DNA from: Akkermansiaceae bacterium | GTDB lineage: Bacteria; Verrucomicrobiota; Verrucomicrobiia; Verrucomicrobiales; Akkermansiaceae | Direction of reading: 5' to 3' | Assembly: GCA_025354565.1 (NCBI GenBank) | Contig: JANXMQ010000177.1 | Coordinates: 1 to 64,000, forward strand | DNA length: 64,000 nucleotides | Shown: positions 24,014 to 35,500 of the stretch, piece by piece | Layout of the letters: every line of letters starts with the position of its first letter | Numbering within the stretch: the first letter of the stretch is position 1 | The notes under the pieces: generated by a model | Told to the model about the DNA's origin: nothing | Databases searched by the model: none | The model's input: the letters and a program-made list of their open reading frames with translations, nothing else | Translations under genes and position numbers: made by a program

Positions 24014-25843
24014 ATGCCTCAAGTCCACCCATTCCTCCTTGTCGCCTGCCTCGGCACCGCCAGCCTGTTGCAGGCTCAAAACGCCGCGCCCGCCACTCCT
24101 CCGGCCACACCCGCCGTGTCCGCGACTGCGCCCGATCCGACAGCCCCCGGCCCGCTCCCCGGCGACCTGCCCGCCGCGCCAACACCCGCCGCCGCACCCA
24201 CGCCGAACGTCACGGTCAATCTAATCAACCGCCTCGTCCAAAAAAACATCCTCACCCGCGCCGAGGCTGACGAGATGATCAAGCAAGCCGAGGCCGATGC
24301 GGTCGCCGCCGCGCAAACCGCCGCAGCTCAAGCCGACATCGCCGCCCTCCCACCCGCGCCCGGACCCGATGACATGCGCGTCACCTACATTCCCGAGGTC
24401 GTCAAAAACAACCTGCGCGACCAGATCAAACAGGAACTCATGGCCACCGCCCATCAGGAAAAATGGAGTGAGAAATCCGCCCCCGACTGGACCTCGAAGT
24501 TCCGCCCGTTCGGCGACATCCGCGGCCGCTCAGAAAGCACTTTCTTCCCCGCCGGAAATGCCGCCGACGGCTCATTCCCCAACTTCAACGCCATCAACAC
24601 CGGCGCACCTTACGACGCGTCCCCAAGCAACCCGCAGTTCGCCCCACAATACAACGTGGATCAGGACCGCAACCGCCCCCGCATCCGCGCCCGCTTCGGC
24701 ACCGACATTATGTTAGGTGACGGCTTCAATGGTGGAATACGCCTCGCGACGGGTGACAGCAGCACCCCCACCTCCACCAACCAGACCCTTGGCAGCTCCG
24801 GTGGAAATTTTTCTAAATACGCCGTATGGCTCGACCGCGCCTTCATCAGTTACGACGCCGGCCCCGGGGATGGCCAGGAACTCACATTCCTGTTAGGCCG
24901 GTTTGACAATCCATTCTTCACGTCCTCGGAAATCATGTGGGACGAAGACGTCGGCTTCGATGGCCTCGCCCTGCGCGGCAAGGTGAAGATCACCGACGCC
25001 GTCTCCTCCTTCTTCACTGCCGGTTATTTCCCCGTTTACAACACGGACTTCAACTTCGCCTCCAACCAGCCCTCGAAATTCTCCAGCACCGACAAATGGC
25101 TCACCGGTGCCCAGTTTGGAATCGACTGGAAAATCGCCTCGGATCTAACTGCCAAGGTCGGCGTGTCCTACTACGATTACAATAACATCTCCGGCAAGCT
25201 TTCCTCGCCTTACATTCCGCTCAGCGCCACGGATGCTGGTAACACGGACTCCACCCGTCCCTCCTTCGCCCAACGAGGCAATACCTACATGGCGCTTCGC
25301 AACATCGACAATACCACCGCCGCCAACGACTTCGGTAACAAATACCAATACCAGTATTACGGCCTCGCCGCCGAATTCCGAGACGTCGTCATCAATGCCA
25401 GGCTGGATTACGATCACTTTGATTCTATCAGGATTTCGCTGCTCGGCGAGGTGATCAAGAACATCGCGTTCGACTCCTCGTCCGTCGCCGGAAAAGCCGT
25501 CAACAACCTTGGTTCCTCCTCCACCTCCAAGCCAGGAGCCTTTGAAGGCGGTGACACCGCATGGAGCCTCGCCTTCCAAATCGGCAACCCGGCCCTTGAG
25601 AAGTTCGGCGACTGGCAAGCCGGCTTCGGCTTCCGCTACGTCGAGAGCGACGCCGTGGTGGACGCCTTCAACGACTCCGATTTCGGCGGTGGCGGCACTA
25701 ACGTCCAAGGCTTCACCCTTGGCGGTATCATGGCCCTTACTCCCGCCGTCAAAGTCGGCCTGCGTTGGATGAGTTCCGACGAAATCGCCGGCCCCACCCT
25801 CAGCACCGACGTCCTGCTAATCGACCTCAACGCGAAATTCTAA
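24014..25843 (+). CDS. Putative outer-membrane porin (Porin_5-like)
   Basis: About 609 residues from the ATG at 24014, which starts a signal peptide (MPQVHPFLLVACLGTASLLQA). The frame is open from 23813, overlapping tonB, but that part is not protein-like. An Ala/Pro-rich stretch is followed by a short helical region (LVQKNILTRAEADEMIKQAE), typical of putative porins, and then a long beta-strand barrel. Recognisable pieces are FGDIRGRSES, RNRPRIRARFGTDI, LTFLLGRFDNPFF and a final WMSSDEIAGP...DLNAKF strand ending in Phe. The substrate is unknown. Its place in a two-partner secretion operon is uncommon. Confidence 0.85.
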   Translation: MPQVHPFLLVACLGTASLLQAQNAAPATPPATPAVSATAPDPTAPGPLPGDLPAAPTPAAAPTPNVTVNLINRLVQKNILTRAEADEMIKQAEADAVAAAQTAAAQADIAALPPAPGPDDMRVTYIPEVVKNNLRDQIKQELMATAHQEKWSEKSAPDWTSKFRPFGDIRGRSESTFFPAGNAADGSFPNFNAINTGAPYDASPSNPQFAPQYNVDQDRNRPRIRARFGTDIMLGDGFNGGIRLATGDSSTPTSTNQTLGSSGGNFSKYAVWLDRAFISYDAGPGDGQELTFLLGRFDNPFFTSSEIMWDEDVGFDGLALRGKVKITDAVSSFFTAGYFPVYNTDFNFASNQPSKFSSTDKWLTGAQFGIDWKIASDLTAKVGVSYYDYNNISGKLSSPYIPLSATDAGNTDSTRPSFAQRGNTYMALRNIDNTTAANDFGNKYQYQYYGLAAEFRDVVINARLDYDHFDSIRISLLGEVIKNIAFDSSSVAGKAVNNLGSSSTSKPGAFEGGDTAWSLAFQIGNPALEKFGDWQAGFGFRYVESDAVVDAFNDSDFGGGGTNVQGFTLGGIMALTPAVKVGLRWMSSDEIAGPTLSTDVLLIDLNAKF

Positions 25844-25848
25844 CGACC

Positions 25849-26514
25849 ATGAAATTGTCATTTATTAAAAGTGGCTGGACCCTCCTCGTGATGGGCCTCG
25901 CCTCGCTCAGTCCGCTTCACGCCGCCGAGCCGGCAGACCCGTCGATCAAACTCCGCGAGCAACTCAAGAGCGTCATGCTCCAGCTTCGGACCTCCCAGAT
26001 CGACGCCGCCAACGCCCTCGCCGCGAAAACCGCCGCCGACTTGAAATCCAACGCCCTCGCCACAAAAATCGCCGATCTCGAAAAGCGCAATGCGACTCTC
26101 ATCAAGCAAGCCGCTGCCGACAAGGCCGTCGCCGATACATCCATCGCCGCTCTGAATGCGAAATTGACAGACCGCGAAAAGCGTTTGGTGCAATTCACCG
26201 AGGCTAACGAAAAGTGGCAGGCCGGTTACGCCAAGGCTGCGGAAATGGCCCGCACCAAAGAAGATGAGCGGGCAAAACTCGCCGCTGAGATCATTGTCCA
26301 CCAACGCACCATCGCCGACCGCGAGCGTAAGAACATCACGTTGTTCAACACCGCCAACGAGATTCTCGACCGCTATCAGAACTACGCCCTCGGCAAAGCC
26401 CTCGCCGCCCGCGAGCCATTTATCGGCACCACGCGGGTCAAAGTCGAGAATCAGGTCCAAGGCTATAAGGATAAGATTCTGGATAATCGGATCGCAGCGC
26501 CCAAAGCCAACTAA
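25849..26514 (+). CDS. Exported coiled-coil protein
   Basis: A 221-residue protein with a signal peptide (MKLSFIKSGWTLLVMGLASL, cleaved near LHAAEP). Almost all the rest is predicted helix with heptad-like spacing (LREQLKSVMLQLRTSQIDAA; KIADLEKRNATLIKQ; ALNAKLTDREKRLVQFTE). The end is less regular (REPFIGTTRVKVENQVQGY). I do not recognise a named family. The ATG lies five bases after the porin stop and 32 bases before tpsA. It may act as a periplasmic chaperone or tether for the giant exoprotein; this is speculation. Confidence 0.75.
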   Translation: MKLSFIKSGWTLLVMGLASLSPLHAAEPADPSIKLREQLKSVMLQLRTSQIDAANALAAKTAADLKSNALATKIADLEKRNATLIKQAAADKAVADTSIAALNAKLTDREKRLVQFTEANEKWQAGYAKAAEMARTKEDERAKLAAEIIVHQRTIADRERKNITLFNTANEILDRYQNYALGKALAAREPFIGTTRVKVENQVQGYKDKILDNRIAAPKAN

Positions 26515-26546
26515 CAGAATCATTACAAGCTGAATTTTTCCTAGCC

Positions 26547-29500
26547 ATGAAACCCCGCCACCGCCGCTTCCGCTCCTCGATCATTTTCGGAACCCCCGTG
26601 TTCATTGGCTTCACCGTTTTGATTAGCGGTTTGGACGCTCAGGCCGGCGACATCCTGCGCGGCGGCGGTGGCGGCACCCGCCCGACTCCCAGTGGTACGG
26701 TTGGCGGCACCACGCCCGCCAACACCGACCTTGCCCGCGCGAATGCGCAAGACGTGCTCGCCCGCAGCACCCGCACCTTGGATTCAGTTAGAGCGATGCA
26801 AGCCGCTGCCCACGCCGCTGCCCTCAGTAACGGCGTCAACCATCTCGGGAAAAATCCCAACAATTTAACGGTAAATTTGCCAGTCGTGCACAATGGTCTC
26901 GTCACCGGTGGCCTCAAGGTCGCGCCCACTGTCACCACCGATCCGACCAAATGGACCGGTGCCGAACTGCCGACCCAAACCGTGAAAGACGGCAGAACCG
27001 AGGTCACCATCAAGCAGACGACCCAGCAAGCCCTGCTCAACTGGGAGACGTTCAACATCGGGAAAAAAACCACTCTCACCTTCGACCAATCCGCTGGCGG
27101 CGCGGATGTCACCAAGTGGATTGCCTTCAACAAGATCAATGACCCCAGTGGCAATCCCACCCAAATCCTCGGCTCTATCAAGGCTGCGGGGCAAGTTTAT
27201 ATCATCAATGGCAACGGTATCATCTTCGGCGGCAGCAGCGAGGTAAATGCTCGTGGACTAACCGTTTCTTCATTGCCAATTAATGACAATCTCATCAGCC
27301 GCGGCCTGCTCAACAACCCTGACGCACAATTCCTGTTTTCCGGTCTCAGCGTCCCTGGGGGCGTCGATGGCACGCCGGCTTTCGTTCCAGAACCACCGCC
27401 TGTTAGCGGCCATTATGGAGACGTCACCGTACAGGCCGGAGCGATCTTGAAAAGCCCGGCAGACAGCGGCGGTAATGGCGGTCGCATTATGTTAGTGGGG
27501 CCGAACGTCACCAATGACGGCACCATTTCCACCGAGTCCGGCCAGACGATTCTGGCAGCCGGCCTGCAAGTCGCAGTCGCCGCCCACGACGGCAATGATC
27601 CCAGCCTGCGTGGTCTCGATGTATGGGTCGGCGCGGTGGATGATGTTTCCGGTACTGCGAAGAATTCCGGAGTCATCGAATCTCTAACTGGCAGCGTCTG
27701 GTTGGCGGGCCGCCACGTCAACCAACTCGGGGCGATCAACGGCAGCACCTCAGTGAACCTCAACGGTCGCATCGACATTAAGGCCAGCTATGGCGCTGTT
27801 GCGAATCCAAATTTCGACAACGCGTCCGAGCTTGGCGTCGGCGGGCCGATGTTTCTGAACCAATACACCGGCACTGTCACATTTGGCCCTGAAAGCGTGA
27901 CGCAAATTCTACCCGATTACACGAGCGACAAGGCCGTGCCAGGCACCGCCCTTCCCGAGCGTTCCCAAGTGAACATTGAGGGCCTGACCATTCATTTTGA
28001 CTACAACTCCACGCTGCTGGCCCCGAATGCCGAAATCTCGGTGCGGGCCGGTGTTTGGCCGTATAAGGACACCGATGGCAACCGCACGATTTTCGATGCC
28101 AATGGTCAGGTGGAATCAAGCGTTAATGATTTCTATTCAGGCAAGCAGCAACGCTTTCTATTCAGCGACGGCCAAATCTATCTGGATCAATCTGCCATCA
28201 TCAACGTGGCTGGCAGCGTCGATGTATTCGTGCCGCTGGCACAGAGCATCTTGGAGGTCAAATTGTTAGGTCCAGAACTGGCGGATTCGCCGCTCCAGCG
28301 CGACACGGATTTGCGGGGCCAAGTCCTCACTGTTGATATCCGGAATACGGGCGTCTATAACGGAAAATACTGGATCGGTACGCCGCTGGGTGATGTCACC
28401 GGACTGGCTGGCCTGATCGAGCGCAACGCCGCGCAACTTACCGCCGTCGGCGGCAATATCAACTTGCAAGCTGGCAACTCCATCGTCGTCAGCAAAGGCT
28501 CCGCGCTTGATGTCTCGGGCGGCTATTTCCAACATCAAGGCGGCTTGGTGAAAACCTCCGCGCTAATCAAGGACGGCCAGCTCATTGCCATTGATAAAGC
28601 GACCCCAGATCAGATTTACGATGGCGTGTTCAAAGGTGAATCCACATTGGTTAGCAAAAAGTGGGGTGTCGTTAGCACCACCGGGACACCCTTCTTTGAG
28701 GGCACGCAAGAGGCGGCCTATGTCGAGGGCGCGGCGGGCGGAACCCTGACGATGACGGCACCGAGTATGGCCATCGACGGCGAATTACGCGGCCTAACTG
28801 TAGTCGGCCCACGCCAACGGGCCACCCCACCGGGGTTGAGCACACTGCGGTTAGACTTTGAAGGTGAAAAGACCTTGGATGTTGCTGGCAGTAACACCTT
28901 TATCACCTATTCGCCAACACCGCCGGTGCTGGTTTTTGCAAACAATCCTGCCGTCTCGCAGACTCCTGCTTTCGCTCTGAACGGCGACGCCCCGGTGGCT
29001 TTACCTGCTGATCGACAGTCCTCAGTGACCCTCACACCCGGACTGCTCAAAGCCGCAGGCTTCGGCAATCTTGACATCATCAATCCAGACGGTTCCGTGA
29101 CGATTCCCGCGGACGTCAGACTATCCGCAGCCCCCACGGGAGCCATTTCGTTTTCTGCAGCCAACATTTCCGTGTTTGGTCAAATTGACGCAGTCGGTGG
29201 CAAACTGTCATTCACCACTTACGACATTTCCCCGACGGATGTCACCATCTATCGGTTAGAGCACGCACCCGGCACCGCGCCGCTCCTCACCGCGGTTGCG
29301 GATCGCGGCCACTTTACGCTGGCACCGGGGGCCAGCCTGTCCACTGCCGCGCCGCTGATAGACGATCTCAACAGCACCATTGATCTGGCAAAATCCACCA
29401 TCATCGACGGCGGCAGTATCATCATCAATTCCTTTCAGGCAACGCTTGCGACAGGTTCGGCGATCAACGCGTCTGGCGGAGCCTACGTTTCGAATCTCGG

Positions 29501-32500
29501 CAAAATTAGTTATGGCAAGGGCGGCAACATTTCCATCATATCCGGCAAAGATCCCGCGTACCCGGAATTAATCGGTGGTGGCCTTGAGTTAGGTTCCACA
29601 CTCAGTGCGTATTCGGGTGGCATCGGCGGCACGCTCAACCTCCAAGCAAGCCAGATCCAGATCGGCGGCACAGCGAATGACGGCGTGCTCAATCTGAACG
29701 CAGATTTTTTCCGGACGGGAGGATTCACCCAATACGCGCTGTCGGCCTGCGGCACGCCCGGTGGATCCGCCGTGCCAGCGATTTTGATCGCGGCGGACAC
29801 TCACATTGCTCCGCAGGCTGAGAGCCTGCTGGTAGTCGCGGACCCCGCGCATGACGGTGCGTTGACGCTCCAACAGATCACCCAAGTGGCAGGCGTGCGG
29901 TCACCCGTTAGCCTGAGTTTTACCGGATTGGTCTCAGATGATCCGTTCACCCAAGATACTTTCGAGGCTCGTGGTGATATTGTTTTCGGAGCGGGCGCAG
30001 GGATCACCACCGATGCCGGTGCGAATGTCTCATTCAATGGCGGGACTGTGACCTTGTTAGGAAGTGTGATCGTCCCGGGAGGTGTCATTTCAGTTGCAGG
30101 AGGCGGATCATTCCAATTCCTCCATACCCCAACCGTTCTGCCCGACCAGGCACTGCCGACAGTACACCTAGGCTCATCGGCGGTTCTATCAACAGCAGGC
30201 ATGTTGCAATTGGTTCCCGATATTTACGGACGGCGAATCGGCAAGGTATATGCGGGCGGTACGATTTCGGTCTCTGGGAATATCCTCGCGGAATCCGGAG
30301 CACTGCTCGATGTCTCGGGCAGTTCCGGGATTTTGGATGTCAATCCTCTGACTCTGGCGACCGCCCAGACGTCGGGCACTACTGGCTTGAATTCCCTGCC
30401 GTTGCAGCTTCGTGGCGTGGCGACTCGTATCGATAGCAATGGTGGTTTGATTGATCTAACTGGATCTCAGATGCTGCTTTCCGATGCTACCCTGCGCGGG
30501 AATGCTGGCGGGGCAACTGCCACTGGCGGCGCCCTTTCAGTATTTTCGGGGAAATTCGGCATCACCACCAGTGCGGATATCAACCTCGTGGTAAAGCAAA
30601 GTGGCAATACAATCGTCAATCCAGATGCGGCGATGGGTGTGGGTATTGGCTTGTTTGATCAAAATGGGATTGCTTACGGAAACTCTGGATTTTTTACGAT
30701 TGATCGCTTTGAGCAAGGTGGCTTCGCGTCACTCAGTCTTGGTGGGAAGTATGTGAATGCCTCGCCCCTTTCATACGGCGGCAATGTGGATTTCCAAGGA
30801 CCTATCAACATTCATGCCACGGGCAGCGTGATTCTAGCAGCAGGTGGGATCATCCAAGCGGATGACGTGGTGAGCATCTCGGCGTCCTACATTGCTGTGG
30901 GCCAAGCATTTCGTCCGCCTGATAATCCCGGCGATGACAAGTTCTTCGCCTTCCAATTTTATCCGGCGATTGAATCACCGGAGTATCAATTCGCGCCGAC
31001 CTTTGGCAGCGGCAGTCTGGATCTCCATGCAAACTTGATCGATGTCGGGACACTCTCATTACAAAACATCGGAAACCTAAGTCTAACCGCTGCTGGGGGC
31101 GACATTCGTGGCAATGGAACACTCGGTCTTGCGGGTGATCTGGTGTTGAAGGCAGCACAGATCGAACCTACGACGTTAGGTAAATTTGACATCTTTGCCT
31201 ATGATCATGCTGGGGCCACCGGATCGGTCACAATCGAAGCGGCTGGAATCACCGCCGCCCCGCTTTCCGCAGGCGGCAAGCTCTCGATCTACGCAAGCTC
31301 CATCATGCAGGAGGGTGTTCTGCGCGCGCCGTTAGGAATCATCCGGTTAGGCTGGGACGGCACGGGGGATGCACCGGTGAACGCCATCGCTGGCGACACC
31401 ATCGCTACGCCCATCGCCAGCGAGATTAAACTAACTGATGGTAGTGTGACTTCCGTTTCCGCCAAGGGCTTGGAAATTCCTTTTGGGGTCAGCCCCGACG
31501 GACTCACCTGGATCGATCCTCGTGGCGTGAATGTCACTTTGTCGGGATTGCCGGATAAGGCGGTCCTCATCGACGGCAATAGCATCCACATGGACGCGGG
31601 GGCCACTGTGGACCTCAGTGGTGGCGGGGATCTCTTGGCCACGCGATGGATTCCAGGCAATGGTGGTAGCATGGATCTGCTAGGGACTCCATCAGCCAGT
31701 TGGGGAGCGGGAACAGTCTATCAGGCAGGCGCACTGGTTACCTATAACGGGGCGACATGGTCGGCACGGGTCAGGACTATCGGTCAAACACCGGACTCCA
31801 ACCTTTACTGGTCAAAGGTCGCGGAGTCCTACGCGATTGTGCCGGGCTACGCAGCAGCATTCGCCCCCTACGCCCCCTTCAACACCGGCTCCCAAGCGGG
31901 CTCTCTGGCGGGAAATCCGGGATACGTGAGCGCAAGCCTGAAAATTGGCGACACGATCACCCTAGACGCTAGCAGCGGTCTGCCCGCAGGGACATACACG
32001 CTGCTGCCCCGTGCTTATGCCTCGCTAAAAGGAGCCTTCCTTGTCACGCAACTCGCAAGTGGTGGCACGGGTGACCTCGTTAAGAACGATGGGACGAGCT
32101 ATGTCTCGGGCTATATTTCCAACGCGTTCAACCAGCCGCAAACTATTTCGCCGATCCGGGCACGATTCGAACTTGCGTCGGCGGCCGTAGTGAGCAGCCG
32201 GGTCACCTATACGGTGGCGAAAGCGGATGAATTCATCGCCAAGGCCGGCGGCACCCAGTTGTTGCCGGGCGATGCCGGATACGCGGGATTCAATGGCAGT
32301 TCGATGCTGCGGCTTGACGGCTCCTTGCTAACATCCGCAACAGGCCGTGGTGCGGAAGTCGATATCACCAGTTTGTCCGACATCAAACTAACAGGCGACG
32401 GAAGTGATCTGGCAACAGCCACCGAAGTAGTGCTTCAGACCAATGTGCTCGAGTCATGGAACGTGGCCAGCCTGCTCATCGGCGGCATCCGCAGCCACGA

Positions 32501-35500
32501 CGCGGACGGCAACACCACGGTTGATGTACACACCGCAAGCCTGACGCTCGACAACCCTAACAACCATTTTTCAGGCCCTGAGATCATCCTCGTCTCGCGC
32601 GGTGAATTGACTCTCACTGCGGGTTCATCGCTGGCGTCCTCGGGTGAGCTGAAGGGCAATACCAGTGCGCTCACCATCGCTGGCGACGGTACCGTATTGC
32701 GCGTCTCTGCGGATGCTACAGCGACGGTCACACGCACCGGTCTAACGGATTCCGCGGTACCCTTGATGACCATCGGCGCAGGGGTGAAAATTTCTGGAGA
32801 ATCGGTATTGCTGGATTCCACTTACGGCACCTTGCTTTCATCTCAAGCCAGAATTGATGCGAATGAGCTCACACTTGGCAGCGGGCAAATCAGTGTTCAA
32901 TTCGACAACTCCGCAAGTCCTCAGGAAGGAACACTCATTGAAAATCACCTCAATTTGGCCGGCCTAACACTTGCAAACGTCCAACAAGCAAAGACGCTCA
33001 CGCTGCACAGTTATAGCAGCATTGATTTTTATGGTGACGGTCACCTAGGAGGTCCTAAGCTTAGTGCCATTACACTTTCTAGCAACGGCTTACGTGGCTA
33101 TCGTCAGGGTGACGGGAAAGTTGTGATCAAGGCGAAAGACGTTTATTTTGCAAACCCGACGGATTCCGCCATTTCGAACTCCCCTGCGGAAATCTCGGGA
33201 ACCATGAAAATCGATGCGGAAACGATACACTTGGGTGCCAATCACTTCGCGGTATCCGGTTACGCCAACCTTTCGCTCGGGGCTTCCGATCACCTATCGT
33301 TCGATGGCAGTGGTACTTTCCATACTGACGGCAGTTTACAAACTTATACCCCACTGATTGTCGGCACCGAGGCGGCATCCTATGTCGTCAATGCGGACGG
33401 TGCGGTTTCCATGATTCATGTTGATAACAGTTCCAAAGCCACCAGCGGACTGGGTGCCAGCTTGACGATCCAAGGCTCTGCCATCACGGCCGATACGGAT
33501 ATCCAACTGCAAAGTGGCAGCTTAACCCTACTCGCGACAGACGGTCCGGTTGAAGTCGGTGCCAATCTTTCGGTAGCCGGAGCTATGCGAATCTTTAACG
33601 ACATCATTCGCTGTTCCGATGCCGGTAACATTACCCTAAATTCGGCGACCGGCAACGTGACTCTAGCAGTCGGCAGCAGTGTCTCGGTGGCGGCGGAAAT
33701 GTTAGGTGGAAATGCTGGTGGCCTTGCGGTCATTGCGCCGCAAGGTAATTTTATAAATAACGGCACCTTGCAAGGGCAGGGAAGCGCTGGCCAACTTGGC
33801 AGCACTGGCGGAACGTCCGGGACTTTCCTGCTAGATGTGGGAAGCTTGGGCCAGCCGGACGGGTTTGAAACCATCTCCACGGCGCTTGATCACGGCAGAT
33901 TCCACGCCTCCCGGGATTTCAGAATCCGCAGTGGCGACGCGACAATCGCCAACACCAACGTCAGCCACAATTTTTCCCTCTCAGCCGACTCAGGTAGTAT
34001 TACCGTCACTGGCACCATTGACGCTTCCGGTCCTACCGGCGGCTCCATCGCACTCGCAGCGCGGAACAATCTGACTCTAGCGGCAGGGGCCGAACTAACA
34101 GTGGCGGCGCTGAACTTCGATAGCGCGGGCAAGGGCGGTTCGATTCTGCTAGAAGCCGGCACCCAGCGAGACGGCGCGGCCAACGACAGCGCGTTGCTGG
34201 ACTTGCACGCCGGTTCGGTAATCAATCTCGGAGTAGGCGCTTACGTTGCCGGCGATTTCACCACTCCGGGTTCGAGTGCTTTTGAAGGTAAATTCACCGG
34301 CACACTCCACCTCCGCGCACCCCGCACAGCGGCCAATAATGACGTGCAGATCGCCGCCATCGGCAGCGCGATCACCGGCGCGTCCGCCATCGTCGCCGAG
34401 GGTTTCAAAGTGTATAACCCGGCGGGTGGCGTGCTCAATATTTCCCAGCGGGATCAGATGAATTTTGACTCGCAGGAGTTTCTCGGCGCGGCGGGTGTGG
34501 GCAATTCCAACGAAACCGCGATCCTTCACAAACTCGATGGAGGCAACAAGCTGGGCGATCTGCTAGTCCTCAGCCCGGGCGTGGAAATAGTGAATCTCAC
34601 TGGTGATCTCGTGCTTGGTGCTGCTAATAACACCGAATTCGGCAGCTTCGATTCCGAGGCCCTTGCCACAGCGGACTGGGATCTCTCCAGCTTCCGTTAC
34701 GGCAGCCGCGGTGCCCCCGGAATACTCACTCTGCGGGCCGCTGGTGATGTGATTTTTAACAACACCCTGAGCGATGGATTCACCCCGCTCTCCTTCAGCT
34801 CTGCGTCAACCGGTGACTCACTGATGTGGCTTGCACCATTGATGACCGTCTCTAACACCCTGCCAGTTAATAATCAGTCATGGTCTTACCGTCTAACTGC
34901 GGGTGCGGATTTAAATGCCAGTAATTTCCGCAATGTCATGTCCACTGGCGTACTGGATGCTACGCAGCCGGGCAAAGGTTCGGTCATCGTCGGCGAATAT
35001 TATCCGGCGGTCCCTAACGGCATGACAGGTGGGTCTTACGACGGGATCGGTTCTTCCGGAACAACCGCTAACACCATTCGAGTTTCAACCTCGGATTTTG
35101 ATATGGGAACCCGCTTTGAAGTGGTCCGCACTGGCACTGGCGACATCACAGTCAGTGCGGGACGCGATGTGCAGCTTCGCAACCAGTTTTCCACAATTTA
35201 CACTGCGGGTGTCGCGTTGCCCACCCCAACCACGGTGTATGGTGAAAATGATTTCGTCGTGCCAGTCATTCCACTTTCAGAGAGAAAACATCCCAGACAA
35301 GACGGTGGACCGGGCACTACCTTGGGGGCTATCCAGCAGCTTACCCAACCGGCATGGTCGCTGGCGGGCGGTAATGTATCGCTGCAAGCACAGGCTAACA
35401 TCGGTCATTATACTTTGTTAAATGGTGTTGTGACTGTTGACTCCAGCCGCCAGATGCCAACCAACTGGCTTTATCGCCGCGGCGATGTGAACTCTCTAAC

